A stretch of 64,000 nt of DNA from Daphnia carinata (Eukaryota > Arthropoda > Branchiopoda > Diplostraca > Daphniidae). The position numbers and the translations under genes were made by a program. Under the pieces are notes generated by a model. That model had not been told where the DNA came from, ran no database searches, and was given only the letters and a program-made list of their open reading frames with translations. The stretch spans positions 992,001 through 1,056,000 of the forward strand of contig NC_081335.1 of assembly GCF_022539665.2 (NCBI RefSeq), in the 5' to 3' direction. This document shows positions 45,901-60,203 of the stretch, piece by piece (the first letter of the stretch is position 1; the number at the start of each line of letters is the position of its first letter).

Positions 45901-48900
45901 TCTTCCTCTTCTCTTTACCTGCAAGAATTTTCATAAAAAATTTATCGTGATTTTCCTTTTTTAAATAAAAAAAGGCCGAGAAAGTTTGTTCGGGATTTTT
46001 CGTGAATGTCGTTGAACTGATTTTTCGAACGGTAAAAAAAAAAAAAAAATGTTGGTCTCTCCCAAACGTGAATAGAAAGCGGGACGGTTCAAAACCCGAA
46101 CAACAGCTGATTCGGTACCGTGGCGCCGTTCGGTCCTCTCGAAATAAAATGCAAACAATTGGCCGATTCCTTCGTCGTTTAAAACAAAAAACTAAATCGC
46201 GTTCAGAACACCGTGAAAAAAAAAAAATAATGTTGAATGTCTTCGATGGCGTTGAAACAGAAACTTAACAGTGACATGATTACAGTATTACTTAACACAC
46301 AAACAAAAAGGTGCGTGTTCCCAACAGTTTGATACACGCCAACTCGTAGGCCATCCCTTTCACCGCACACACACCGAATTCACGAGCTTTACATTTTATT
46401 GATGTGTGTCTCTCTCGCTCTCTGTGTTGGGTCTTTAAAAAGAAAAAAAAAAACGGGCAACTGGGCACGAAAAAAAAAATGACGTTTTTACGACCGATTA
46501 AATTCGGTTCGCGGCGCGTGTTGTGTGACGTATGTCCGTGTTTCGAAGCTAAAAAATAATAAGTGTCGATGATGGGGGGAGGAGGTGAAAAGACATGGGT
46601 ATTTTTCTTTTCAGTTGTTGTTTAAACATTTTCCGTGTTTTGTTATTATATTCTCTTTTTTTTTTCTTTATTACTCTTCCTTTTTTTTTTTTTAAAAAAA
46701 CTTGTACACGTATTTAATCATCATAGAGAGAAGGGACCCTCTCTCTCTTTTTTTTCGGGTTATTAAAAAAAAGAAAAAGGGGAACAAGAAATATATGTTA
46801 TAGTAGCGGCTACTGTACCATATTTTTTTTTTTGTTTTGTGTTTGACCACCCTCTGACAATGGTGTAATTTTTCGTGTTTTCTTTCTTTCCGCTGTCTCT
46901 TCTCGGACGCCAGAAAAAAAATAGTTAAAAGGATAAGATGTAGAGGGGAAATACATAACCTGGTGATGTTGGTCATGTCTCGGCAAAAAGGTTTTCTTTT
47001 CTTTGGGGGGGGGGGGGGGGAGGAAAAAAAATAAAGGAGGACCCTGGGTTCTTTACAAGACATCACGCCAAGTTTGATAATAACAAGTTGTGAAACTCGT
47101 GATAGATGTTGTCGTATTATTTTCCCCGTCTCCCTCTTATTTTTGGGTGTCCACCGTTTTTATTTATTTATTTTTTTTTTTTTTTGAAATTATTACTGGC
47201 CGTACGTTAGGTCGTGTACAAACAGCTATAAAGAAAGCGCGTTTTGTTTTATTCGATAAAAACATAATACCCCTCCCCCCCCCGTGCGTTTTGTTCGTTA
47301 TTTCAAATTTTTCGCGGGTTGCGTAATCATTTTTTTTTCGTTTCCGAGTTTTTGGCGTGTCGTCAATTGCGCTCTGCGTTTAGAAATTGTAATTCGATGT
47401 GAAACATCCTTTACAATTATATAGTGACAGCCCTTTCTTTCGTTTTTTTTTGTTTTGCCTCTCGCTTCAATTCCTAAATTGGATGATCCTTCAATTATCT
47501 TATTATTATTTTTTTACAGTGCATGGGGCGAAGGTTTCTTCTTGGCCGTCCAGACAGCCATCGTTGCCGCACTCGTCTTACTTTACGGTTCCGGTCCCAG
47601 CAAAGGTAAAACTTAACAATTTTCGTGTTATTAACCTTTTTGTTTGTTTTTTTTGTTTGGTTTGTTTGTTGAACTTTAACGTGATGATGGCGGTTGTTTC
47701 AACACAATCAAAGCGTAACGTTCATCAGTTTGAATTATTATTTTGACACGTAAAGTACGCAACATATTCTGGGCTACTGTTATACGACATTTCCTGATGC
47801 CATTTCAACATTTTTATTTTTTGTTAAAGGTAAAAACGCTGGCAAATCCGCAGCCGGCCGTGGCGGCAGTGCCGTGTCGGCCGTTTCCTTCCTCGCTTGC
47901 TTCTCGGCCGGCCTGGCCCTTTTACTCAGCCCACTAGCACCGATGCAGCTGCTGTGGCTCTTCCAAGCGTCCATCGTGCCCATCATCGTCGTCTCGAAGG
48001 TGAGCGCAAACGATTTCCTTTCTCTACATCGCCTTCAAATTTTCATTGGCTTTTTCACGTTTTTTTTTTTGAACGAAAGAAACATGTCGTAGATTAGCAT
48101 CGCAATCTACTAACTACCAAAACATTTTTAAAACTGCCTTCTTCCTTTTTCTTTCTTTTTCCTTCACATTTCTTTGTATTGTCTCTTGTTTGGCGGATGA
48201 AGCGGGGGGGGGGGGAGGACAAAAAAAAAAAAACGAGCCGATTTTCATTTGCATTTTGGACCTTTTTTGGTGTTGAACGACGAAAAGGAAGAGAGGGGCG
48301 GGATGTTAGCCCCCCAACGTTCGTCACTCACGCGATACATCGCAACACACGCGCCTAACGGTCTCTAACACACACGCAGGAAAAACTGCCTTTCCGTGAC
48401 TTATCCGCTCCATTTTTAATGTCCGTCCATTGCGTCCGTCCGAGCCACACTCCCCCATTTAAATGCATATGCAATTCCATATGAAACGCACAGGGAGCAA
48501 GTGAAACGAGTCCACTCTTTTTCTTTTTTGGCTCATGAAAGTTAAATGAAACGTCCTCCCCTCATTCGGTCAGTCTGCCAGAATTTTCTTTTGAAGGGCT
48601 CCTAGACTCGGTAAGTGTCCGTAACTCGAGTCCCGTCGCCTATTGTCGTGATGAGATGCAAAAGAGCCACATCGTTTTTTTTTTTTACAAGCATCTTCGG
48701 CAGGGAAGTCATATCGATGTTGGCAAGCGGGAGGTAAGAAGAGAAGCTCTTTAGGAGTCCGCTGTGTTTCACTAGTGGGTGGTCCCCGTGACTCTTCTCG
48801 TTGTACACGCGCCTCTTTTCTTTTTTGTGTGTGTGACTGCCATTCTTTTGCCTTTTTTTTTTTTTTTTTTTTGCATACGGCACTTATGGAAGAGGAGGGA

Positions 48901-51900
48901 ACGAAAGGTAATGGGTTCATCCGAAGTCAACTAGAAACATAAGACAGTCAAAGAGAACGGGGGGAGGATTTGATTCTTTTTGCGAGGGTAACGGATTCCT
49001 ATGATGATGGATGTGACTGGAAGCATCTATGGAATAAAAAAAAAAGGGGGGGGGGGTGAAACGAAAGGGGTTGTTATGGCTAACTGGTGGCCATCCGTCA
49101 ACGTAGGGTGTGTGTGTATGTGTGTGTAGAAAAGGATGGACCTGACACACCTTATTGATTTTACCTTGTTTGTAACCGTCTCTGCGTGTATTTAACTGTC
49201 GAATCAATCATTTATTTCGAACAGTTTGGATTTATTTATTTTCGAAAAAAAGGGTGAAATGCAATTTAATTCTAATTAGAGATATGATTTAAATATTGGA
49301 TCCTTTGGTTTAAAAAAAAAAAATTCGAAATGAATTTTTTTGGAAGAAAAAGGTTTTACGTTGCGATCGTGGCTCGACGGAATGCGGAATGGGCGGCTTT
49401 TGTTTTGTGGGATCTCGTTAACATTTCGGCGCCTCGTAGACGGTGGTATATTACCATACGCGTTAACGCAACCACACAATACAAGTTCATTTGGCCCTTC
49501 TTCTTTAGTTCATCCATAGATTAAACGCGTCCGCCATTTATCCCCCAACCACTCGCGACACGAAGAAGATGCCGAACATCAATTTCTTTTGATTCTCGCT
49601 GATTGATCCTTTGCTCGCGTTCCCGCTCTGTCTCTCAAGAATTTCGTTAGAAAAATGTCGATCAAAGATAAAAGAAAAATCTTTTAATCTCGTCGAACTT
49701 CGGGTTAGAAATCCTCTCTGTTTTTTTTGTTTTTTTTTAAAGAGTCCGCGTGATCGAGTGGGTAGGTTAAGAGTGTCTTGTGCGGAACAAGCGAATAGAG
49801 CGCGTGATTTTAGGGTACGTCTGATTCGTGATGTTTTTATCCCTCCCCTGGCTCTCGAAAAGATTCGTGATCGAAACGGCAACTGTCTATCCCGGTTGGG
49901 GTCCCTGGGTGTGATGAAAATGGGGTTATCCCACAAATGTTCAGTTACACTCCGCTATCGTTTTCTACTTTAATAGCCCTATTGGAATATTCAAGTAGAT
50001 ATCTGTGAAACATGTAAGCGTGTAGGAGGAGTAGGTGTAGGCCAAGGGTTTTTCTTTAATAATAAAACGTCCACTCTTTTTGTGAGGGGGGGGGACTGTA
50101 GCCGCAATCAGGGCACTCCCACGCTATTGAATACGTACTGTGTACATAGGAATATATACCTTTATTTTTTACACATGTCGGTGGGATGTTGAGCATTATG
50201 CAAATAATCTCCACCCTCCTCTTGGCAGCAGCAGCCTGTCATTAGAACTGGAGGATTTCGGGCCGCTTCTTAATTTGTTTTAAAGCGTTTCCAATTTTTT
50301 TTTTTTTTTTTAAGAGAAGCGATCACTCTATCGATTAACTTAATTGTCCCATGCCCATTTTTTCTCTTACCTGTCTCTGAGACGCAGTAGGAGGAGAAAG
50401 GGAAAGCGACGAATTGGTTAATTAGTCCGGCTAGTTACCATTCCCTCATTTAACTTGTTTAATTTAAAAAGAAAAACCAATGACAGCTTGCAAAGGGTCC
50501 TATTTTTTTTTTACCACACAACGTGGTGGTTGAAGGGTGTTTTGTGTGCTAGTCGGACATGAATCTCTACACACACCAGACCTTAGTCGGAAGGTTCCTC
50601 CTTTTTTTTTTTTTTATTCTGTCGCCATCACACACACGGCCAAACGGGCCGGCGCCTCCTTCATTTCGGGCTGGCGGCTTTTAGCGATCGGGGCAAGAGA
50701 GTCTATGCATAATCACAGTGGTGAACCCCTCCCAAATCTTGTTCGTTCCAGCACCGACTTCTAATATGTTGGGGCATGTAGCGCTGCGTGCGCGGACCGA
50801 CAAAAGATTTTTCTGGCCAGCGCGCGCGCGCGCGCGCGCACCTTCTTGTCCGTCATCGAGCACGACGGCATAATTAAAAAATATCATCAACCAATCAACT
50901 GTGTGTGTGTGTGTTTTTTTTTTTATTTTGTTTATTCTACCCGTACATCAACCAATACTCTTCGGCCGAATAATTTTGTTGTGTTGTTTTTTTCTTGTTT
51001 CGTTTGAATGGACGTCAAGTCGATTGTTGATTGGCTTTTTACACATTCCCAGGGAAAAATTATGCCGCTGACCCCGGACGATGTTAACCGTCCATCATCT
51101 CGTTGTGTGGTTTTTTTTCTTTTTGTCGACTAATTTGCATACCACGCGATGAAGGTGTCTGCTTGTTACGCACGTAGCGAAAGAATTCGCTTCCCCTCTC
51201 TGTCTGTGGGTGTTCTCTATTTAAGCAATGAACCACACGAGAAACCGATCGAATTGGGTGAATGTTTGTTGTGTGGCGCGTATCCATTTCAATCAGTTTC
51301 CATAGCCCCGCGCTGACTTGTTAGCGGAGGGAGAAAGGCAATGATTGAATGACGATTGTTAGCATATAAGTAACTCACATTCTCCCCCCTTTTTTTTTTG
51401 ATTTTATTTTGTTTGACTTTGTTGTTGTTGTTGCCGCGGTTCCCTTTTATTTTGTTGTTAAGACCACGGCTGAAAAAGAATTGGCAATGGGGGTCGGGCC
51501 TTGTTAACCTCAAGGCGGTTAGAGATCATCACCGTATTAAATCTATTTTTTTTTTTTCCTTTTTCCCCTATTCATTCCGAAGATTTTTCGCCTTACATAT
51601 TGAGCGTGTGTTGTTGTACGTGGGTGGTGATTCTGCAGACAGAGCCCCAGTCTCATTACGATCTTCATTAGAGATATAAACACTACCCCGAAACCTACTC
51701 CCCCCCCCCTATGGGGTCGTCTGTTGTGTTTCGGCTCCCCCCAAAACTTTTTTTTTTTGGCCGAGTTTTCTTTTTTTTTTTTTCTTGGCATTTTTTTTTT
51801 TTTTGCGCTTGTAGTTTTGCGCCTAATATCTACCGTGTCTATTGTTACGTTGTCGGGAGAACGGATCATCATCTTTCTCTTCTATGCGCCCAAGTTCCAA

Positions 51901-54208
51901 CTCGCTTTTGTACCTCCCCCGCGGACCCCCGTCGGCTTCACAATTGCTTCACTTCTGTTATAGATGTGTGTACATCATTGAACGGCCCGTCGAGCATACG
52001 GTGCGAACGTAACAAAAGAAGACAAGTAATAGAGAGAGAGAGCGCGCAAAAGTTAGCCAAACTTTTCGATGAGTAGGAAAATCATCAAAACACGTTATCC
52101 CCCTAAAGGCGAACGCAGGATTCAAGTTTCGCGTTATGGGATGTTGTTTTTTTAGTTCCTTATGGCATGGGGGTTGAAAAGAACACACACAAAAAAAATG
52201 GCTTCATTCCAGAGGCTGGAATGAATTTTCGCTTATAATTGGCGGTTATCAAATACGGGTTCGTTGAAATTAGGAAAAGGCAACAGTTCGTCATTCATTT
52301 CCATTCGAAATAAATTTTCAAAAAAAAATTTTTTGGTGAGAGGTCCGGAGTGGAAGAAAATATTTAAAAATCAAAAGAGGCGGATATTCTCTTCGGCCTC
52401 TCCAAAAAAAAAAGTTATATACTGTAAAATACGCGACGATCGGCGGCGGCGGCAGCGCATTCGCCGCGCGCGACTACCTGTTGATTATTCATGAATTTTT
52501 TTTTTTTTTTTTTTTTTTTTTGGGTGGTTGTGTGTATGCAGCGCCATTCGGTCGGCTTCGCTTTCGGCTTTAATTAGACAGCGAGAAACCAACACCAGAA
52601 TCGATTTATCTTTTCTTCTTCTTCTTCGTCCCTTTTTTTTTTTTTTTTTTTTTTTTCGCTGTTCGATTTCTGAAGAGGCTTTGGGTAATATCAAGATTTT
52701 TTTTTGTGCGTGGCGCCTGTTTTAAAACGCGGCAAAGTTCCCAATCAGCTTCTCAATCTAGCGAAAAAAATAAACAAATAAATAAAGAACTCCGCATTTG
52801 GAAGGGATTTCCTTTTGTTGTGTCAACTTGTTTCCTCCCCCCCCCCCCCTCCCTGTCAATAATGTAACACTAAAATAATGTAGAATATATACATGTTGTT
52901 TCCCATCTTGGAAAAATGTCAAAAGTAGAAAACTGTTCCTGGTGTGGTATTTTACTTGCGTGGCAGCGTTTCATTTTGACCCCCTCACCGTGGCTGGAAT
53001 GTCCCTTTTTTTTTTTCCCCCTTTCAAAATCTTTGGCCAGCATCTTAACTGCTTCGACGCATCTATGCGCAATCATAATTTTTTTTTAGTGGCAACAGAC
53101 ACACACATAGGTAAATATGGACCGAAATGCTAGGGGTTGACATTCCTCTCTTTTCGACTTAATAATGAATTCTCTCTTTATATTAAACTGCTGTATTTAT
53201 ATATATATATATATTTTTTGAAATCTCATTGGAAAAAAAAAAAATATATTCCAATGTGTTTTGTTGAGAGAACAACACAATGACGGTCAAGTCTTGGCAG
53301 GTGAAAACGTGGCTCGCGACCTGGAGACACAAGATGTTTTTTCACGTCCAGGTGGAACAGGACTATGACTTGCACGAATCTATTAGTCGGTATTAACTTG
53401 TTGCCTTCGCGTGTGTGTCACCTTTTTTTTGGGCTGCTGCCTTTTCGTAACAGACACACCTGCGCCGGCTGTCTTATTTTTTTTTTTTTTTTGAGAAAGT
53501 TCAATTTGAAATAAGAAAAAAAGGGAAAATGTTTTCCCATTTCTTGCAGCTGAAAACGTCGCGACGATAAGACATCTTCCCCGTTTTTTTTTTTTTATCA
53601 TCACTACATTATTCGGAAATGTATCAAAGATAAAAGAAAAAAAGAGCCGGTGATTCTCACCTGTCTAATGGGCCGCGACGTGGCGCCCACATTCGTTGAG
53701 TGAAAAATGAAATATATCGAATGAATGAGATGACGCTACATTGACTCTTGTGTGTGTTTGCGGAATAAAAACATCCGTCCATTCCGCACCGAAGAGAAGT
53801 GAACAAAAAAAAGGAGCAGACGAAATTGATTCTTTTCATTATTTTGAATGTTTTGAATGCAAACGTTATTTCACCACGGCGTGTAACACCATTTTCTTAA
53901 TATTGCGTGTTTTATTTTGTTGTTTTTTTTGTTTTTTTTTGCAGCTGATTCAGGCGGTCGCCAACTACCGGCAAGGCAGTACGGGCCAGCTGTCGGCCCT
54001 GACCATCTTTATGTTGACGGGCGGCGCGGCAGCACGCATCTTTACCTCGATTCAAGAAACTGGCGATCCCATGATGATCCTCACGTACGTCGTCTCGACA
54101 ACCGTCAACTTGATCATCGCCGGACAGGTCGTCTACTACTGGAACAGCGGCAAGAGCGGCAAGGCTTCTGGCAAGAAGAAGGCCGCCAAAGCTAAAAAGA
54201 ACCAATAG
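39927..54208 (+). CDS. MPDU1: Mannose-P-dolichol utilisation defect 1 protein, 267 aa
   Basis: Six exons: join(39927..40011, 40150..40215, 40285..40417, 47520..47605, 47830..47999, 53945..54208). Recognised blocks are [129 protein letters not shown] and VVYYWN. They follow animal MPDU1 end to end (human 247 aa). It is an ER membrane PQ-loop protein with about seven helices, needed for use of dolichol-linked mannose and glucose in glycosylation. The Lys-rich tail ([12 protein letters not shown]) fits an ER-retained cytosolic end. Introns 3 and 5 are about 7.1 and 5.9 kb, against 70-220 bases for the others. Exons 4-6 are much more GC-rich than exons 1-3. Confidence 0.95.
40418..47519. other. 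MPDU1 intron 3, homopolymer-rich
   Basis: About 7.1 kb with no recognisable exon on either strand. It is dense in A, T, C and G runs, e.g. 15 C joined to 15 A at 41966-41995, a CT array at 42507-42530 and 16 G at 47005-47020. Open frames here consist mostly of homopolymer translation. A CpG-rich patch at about 42230-42390 stands out. Confidence 0.6.
42507..42530. repeat. CT dinucleotide microsatellite
   Basis: Twelve CT units in MPDU1 intron 3. Confidence 0.9.
48000..53944. other. MPDU1 intron 5, homopolymer-rich
   Basis: About 5.9 kb with no exon recognised. It contains T runs of about 26 (52496-52521) and 24 (52633-52656), a GC alternating tract near 50820-50839 and an AT repeat near 53200. 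The acceptor is CAG at 53944 after a long T-rich tract. Confidence 0.6.
50819..50840. repeat. GC alternating dinucleotide tract
   Basis: About ten GC units, an alternating purine-pyrimidine sequence of the kind able to adopt the Z form. Confidence 0.85.
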
Positions 54209-54475
54209 AAAAATGATTTCATCATTTCGCCCAGCGCAGGACATAATAAGATACGTCATCATTTTTTTTTTTTAAATTATTTTTACTTATCACTTTGTGC
54301 ATTCTCCCGTTCTCATTAGCCGTAAGGTAAAAATGCGTCATTCACTGCCGTTGGAAATTTCCAAAAAAAAAGTGCTGTTTGTTTATTTTGGATTTTTAAA
54401 TCATTTCCAGGCGAGTGGATATGCGTGCAGGATTTATGGTTGTGAAAAACAAGACTTAAAAAAAAAAACGAACGT

Positions 54476-54481
54476 AATAAA
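54476..54481 (+). terminator. Candidate polyadenylation signal of MPDU1
   Basis: AATAAA, about 270 bases after the MPDU1 stop, in an A-rich stretch. No earlier canonical signal was seen. Confidence 0.4.
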
Positions 54482-57400
54482 AATGTTTGCCTGGGATGAA
54501 ATTCGATTTTCAGTTTAAAACAAATCAGTGTCTAGTGTATAGGGACAAGTGTCAATAATCGTAAGTGTCAGTTGGTCCCAATCTAGTTATATAGGCCTAC
54601 TACTAAGGACACATTTGCTGGACATATTGGCCTTGTTATAGAGAGTTTTATATCGTACGTCCCCACCTGCCACTCCCTCTCGATGTGAAAGTGACAATCA
54701 AAAGAAAAAAAGAAAAAAAAAATTCGATAAACACAAATAAGAGTGTGACGTCAAGGTACAACCCTCCATGACGGACATGGGGCGTTTGTACTACGCACAC
54801 AACAAAGTGGGCTGTCTCTATAAATATACAGTTGCATCGTCGCATTGTCATCGAGTGGTCGCTTGATCGAATTCAAAAGAGGGGAGGACTTTTTTTTTTG
54901 ACACCACTGACACACAAATGCGGGCCGAGTGTGTCTCCCTTCTTTGCAATGTCCAGAAAGATTTAGACTCGTTTGTAAGTAGAATTGGTAATCTCTTCTA
55001 GTGTCACCCGGTGTTTGTCTGAAGAGAGTGGGGGAGGGCGTGTTTCCAACAGTTTGACGTGTGTGGTGCAAACAAGAATCGAAAAAAAAAGAGAATAGAA
55101 TCGGATCAAATCGAATACAATGTACACACGCAACATTGATTTTTAGATGATGTTGACTTTCGATTCATTTCATGAGATGCGGGTTCGTGTTAAACATGCG
55201 TAGATGTTTGAGGCTCGTCTAACTTCAATTCGCTGCCTTTCGAAATTCTTTGTCTATGGAATGCAAAGTTTTCATGATGATGGGTCTACGTTTCAATTTA
55301 GACTAGCGAGGTTTTGGGAAATTTTTTTTTTCCTTAAAAAAAAAAAATAATAAACACAACAATAAAAGACAAGGCCAGTTCTTTCCGAAATACCATAAAC
55401 TGGATTTTAATTATAACGATCGGCTAGTATCAGGGCGGGCTAGTCAAAACGAATTCCATATAGCAAAACTCGGTTTCTAACTGTATTGGTTTTCTGTTAT
55501 GCGGTAGGGGGGGGGGAATAGGATTTCAAAACAATGATGGCGACAGCGTCCAATTATGCAAAGTGTGAAAACTGTTTTCTCTCTCTCAAAAAAAAAAGGG
55601 AAATAGACCCTTTTTTTTTCGACCTGCAAAAGCGTTCGACGATAGGTGGTGTCTGTCGGTAGTGGCGAGTCGGCGCGGCAGCAGTGAAGGCGGTCACGCA
55701 TCCCTCCAAAAAAAAAAAAAATGCCTATCTATATCATAATGTTTTTTTTTTTTTTCTAAACTAAGAGCCGACCCCATCTCCAATAACCAGTCCCCTCTTA
55801 TCCGCATTTCTTCTCTTTTCTATCTGTGTGTGTGTGTGCATAACAACGTATACACACAAATTACTACCTTTGCTCGGCTTAACTCGTGGGTGGGTTCACA
55901 AATATATTATTTTTCCTTCCTTCTTCTTCTGTGGATTATAGGCATAACAAATACTGGTAAAACTCACGTTTTTCTCTATTCGGAACCGTAGCCTTCGATA
56001 TATTTTTTAAAGGGATATTTATGCATGTATCCGGAGCTCCTCCAAGTCGGGGCATTTTAAAAATAAATGAAATAGTTTCCACATACCGAACACACACACA
56101 CAAAAAAAATGATCATCGTTAACATGTAAGACCCCGTCAGTTCTATTTTCTTCTTTTTTTTTTCAACGTGTTCTTCTCTAATATTATTGGAAAGCATTTT
56201 TGTGTTGTCTTAAAGGGTAGGTGTATGGAGGGAGTTATATAGAAAGGAGGCGGAGGAGGACAACAAGTTCTTTTGTGGTTTCAAAAAGAAACAAACGTGT
56301 TGACCTCATGCACGTGCCGAAATCTATACGCTCCATTTTACACAACAAATGACCACGCCCCGAAATCATCATCTACGATCGTTTGCTTAATGATTACGAC
56401 TAGACCTCAAGTGCCTGTGTATCTATGATGGTTAACAACAAACGAACGATGTTTTGAAAAAAACATTCCAACTATTTCCTTTCCCTTTTTTCAACGTAAT
56501 TTATTTTTTTTTTTTAAAGAAAATAACCAAAAATGTGTTAATGAAATAATATTTAATTTAAATATTTTTGTGCAGTTCAGATGACGATTTTCAAGAAAAA
56601 CTACGTTAAAAAATATTAAAATTTACTTTAACAGGCGGCGATGGATAAGAGCGGCTTGTTTTCGCTGTTTGATTTGATTGAATTTTACATTTTGCCTACT
56701 CCTCCTCTCGAAATAGAGGGCCCTACCTACCCGTGTAGACAATGTCTATTCTATTCTGTCTAGTGGTAAACTCTCATTGCAAGTAATTAGCCTCCCCCTT
56801 TTCGTCGAGGAAAAATCTTTCTTCAAATAAGGACAAGCGAAAATTGGAATACGCAGAAATAGACGAGCCCAGCAGTCGGCGAAAAACACACACAGAAGGT
56901 CGAGTTTTTGGACCCATTCCCTCCCACAGTCCGTTATTCACTTTTTTTTTTGGGGGGGGGGGGGGGGGTCAAAGCGTAAACGATAATTACTTTGCAAAGC
57001 CTTTTTCTTTCAGGCCACCAATTTCATTTTAAATGAAGGGAAACTCTTTTTCTTATTTGTTTAAGATAATCGCTGTAATTTGTTTGTTCTTGTAGTCACC
57101 ACTTAAATTGTTAAATACAATTTTTTCTTTTTAAATTTTAATGTGCTTGATGTTTGGCTAAATGTATGTACACACTGATTGGGAGATAGTTTTGTGTATA
57201 AATAATGAAAATCATTGCACCGGAAGACAAGGAGGGGTATATATATATATGGATCCTATTTACCATGGCGTATTGCTGCTAGAAAGCCGTCATCAAATAA
57301 AATTTGGATGTGTCGTAGTTGGAAAAAAAAATTTTTGAAAAAAAGAAGGGCCCATTTTTGTGTTTTCCACAGCAACTCCCATCGTCATCCGTTCGTAGAG

Positions 57401-60181
57401 TGGCACAGCCACTATAAACGAGCACGTCAAGTCCGGAAGGGAGTTGTTTCGTGACGTGATTGTTTTTTATTTTTCAAGGGAAAAAAAAAAAAAGGTTTTT
57501 ACCAACATCAAAAGTTTTCACTCTTGTCGGTGTAATACCAGAATTACGTCACACACAGATGCCATATCCACCTGTATGCATCTATAAAATAAGGACAGGA
57601 TCTACAAAAAACAAAAATGTCTCCGCCCACGCCCTTCACGTGCATCAGTCGTGGAATCACCCCCCCCCCCTCTTTCAAAACATTACTTTATGCTTTTTCG
57701 AATTAGTTAGATTGAATTGAATGTTAACTATTAATTATAATTAAAAATATTTTAGAAAAATTAATTGAGTATCAATAATTTGAAATTTAATAATTAAATG
57801 TAAATGAAACTTTAGAAATTGTCAAAATGATGCAACGTTGCGGATGTCGACAATCAGAAATCATTACGCAGTCAATTGTTTCTTTTGTTGCTGGGGCCAT
57901 TTTCGCAGATCAGTCGAACAAAGAAAGTCGGTGGCCAGACAATGGTGAAGGTCGTTGTCGAATCTCTTTTTGTGAATCACATTTTCTTTTTGGGGTGAAA
58001 CTATTTACACTTGATTTGTGACAATCAAAACACAACGTGATCTTTGTGAACTGAATTTTCATTTCTCGTTATGAGAAAACGAGAAAACATTTTTTCCAGA
58101 GAATTCGACTTTCGTGTGTGTGACTCCAATGGCTGCCCTCTCTGCACGTGGTGATCGGTCGCCATGCCAACTAATCCTCTTTCGCGAATCGGTAAGTTTC
58201 TCCCTTTTTTCGAATGCATCCATTTGTTTTTTGTTTTGCTATAGCCTTGGTATTTTTTTCGCGATGTGGTGTTATATTTTTTGTTAGACAAATAAGAGTT
58301 GAGTGTAATCAAAGCAAAGGCATTTTTGGAGGGGTGAAAGAACGAGCTACCGACTTCCCTTTGACATTTTGTGTGTGTCATTTGAGGCCAAAATAAAGAG
58401 AGGCAGGACGAAGCATGGCGTGCTATTTGTACACACTCGTTGACGGCAAATATGGGAAAGAGGGAGGAAACGGTTGGGAAATGTCCGATTTCAATTAGAA
58501 ATACAAATGCGAGGGCTAAGTTGTCGCATCCTGTCACGCAACTCCCGCAGTCTCATTGAATATTGTGTGGTAAACGAAACATCAAAATCCATTTTTTTTT
58601 TCTTCATTCCCCCCATTCGTTTTGAAGATTTTTTTTCTTTTAAAAAGCCAACCTGATTTCCCTTTTTTTTTGAGACGGAAAAGAGGGAGGTTATTACGTT
58701 GTCAAGTCTTGTTTCCCCCCCATTAATGGCGGTGAAAAGGGACATGTCAAATCTTCTAAATTTGTTTTTTCTTCAAAACAACTTGTGACAACTCAAACAA
58801 AATCTAGGTCGTCAATCTGAAATTTCGGTAGCTGGAAAATGTCAGTCAAACAATTAGCGTTTGAGAAGAGAGGGGGGGGGCTTGAAAACTATCGAGTTCA
58901 AAAGTAAGAGTCATTAAAATGTTACGTTCGGCTGATTTGCGAGGTTTATTCGAGAAATGCAGTGTCATTAGCGCATTGAAGGTTCGTGGTTTGCTACAAA
59001 CTTTTTCCTCTTGAATTTTGACGTACGCTCAAGTGTGTTTTTTTTTTTTTGCCTCACCACGTATGCAAAACCATCTCTAATTAGCATGGGCGCACACGCT
59101 AACCTGTGTGCACGGGCTTTATACTTTGTAATATATATTTTTTTTTAATAGCGAGATGCAGCTGTTGCATAAGACGTTGGCTATTGTTGTATCCGCATCT
59201 TTTGTTAAAGAACTCGACGAAAAGTTTTCGTTACGCTACCGAACATCCAACCCAATTAAGGTTTTCATTTTCTTGCACATCAATTCAAAACACGAGATGT
59301 AGGGAGGGGGGGGGGCTTCGGGATTTTTCTTCTTTGATATTAACAACGTGTATTGATTCGTCGATGGTTGGAACTCGATGATTGTTGTTGCTTCTTATTT
59401 TTGTGAAAGCTTTTTCTTCCTGAAGGAAATTAAATTTGAAAGGAATTGACCTGAAAAAGCCTTGGAAAGAAAATAATAAAAGGAGGTTGGGGCGGGGGGT
59501 TGTATAATTAGTTCAACTCGGAAGGTGGTTTTCTTCTTCTTTTACCTGCTCAAATGACCAAAGAGTGTTGTGTTGCTCTTATTCTTTTAAAAGGGGAAGC
59601 CTCAATTTCATTTTTTTTTTTAAAGATGGACCCCCATTTGAAAGGTGTTTGTACCAACGACAAGTGATTCTCTTTTTTTTTTATTGTATTCCTATTCTTC
59701 TAGAAAGAATGAGAATTTTTTTTTTTTTCGAGTGTTGCTATCAATGTGAAACATGTTGCAACGGCGCGTGCTTTTGGTGTCTTTTAAATGGCTTCATTTC
59801 GATCCATTCGAAATGTCTGTTACACGAGTCTCTTGTCAACTGCTGATCGGAATCGGTTTAGTCTTCCCCTTTTTGTTTTGAATATATTTATATGTAACCT
59901 CTTGAGGTTTTCTGCTATCAAATGACGAGGCGTAGTGGGCAGAAAAATCTCAGATAAATGTCGTGTCTGTCGCCCCCTTTTTTTCCGAATTGGAGGCACA
60001 CAAAGTACGCCATTTGAATGCGGGAGACTCTGAAAAAAAAAAAATGTTTTTTTTTGCCCCATCCGATTTTCTCTCCTTTTAATATTTCATGAAATATTCA
60101 ACTTAAAAAAAAAAAAAATACATTTTATGCGTGGACATTTTGTCCACCTATAAATATGGGCAACCATTTCTTGTACTAAAG

Positions 60182-60203
60182 GAGAGAGAGAGAGAGAGAG
60201 AGA
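60182..60203. repeat. GA dinucleotide microsatellite
   Basis: Eleven GA units in the low-complexity region downstream of MPDU1. Confidence 0.9.

Noticed and set aside
43588-46268. Many open frames of 60-150 codons in MPDU1 intron 3
   Set aside because: They translate homopolymers into Phe/Lys/Pro/Gly runs and have no domain, splice context or codon bias.
39927-54208. MPDU1 considered as a SWEET sugar transporter
   Set aside because: It shares the PQ-loop class, but the conserved blocks ([29 protein letters not shown]) are specific to MPDU1.
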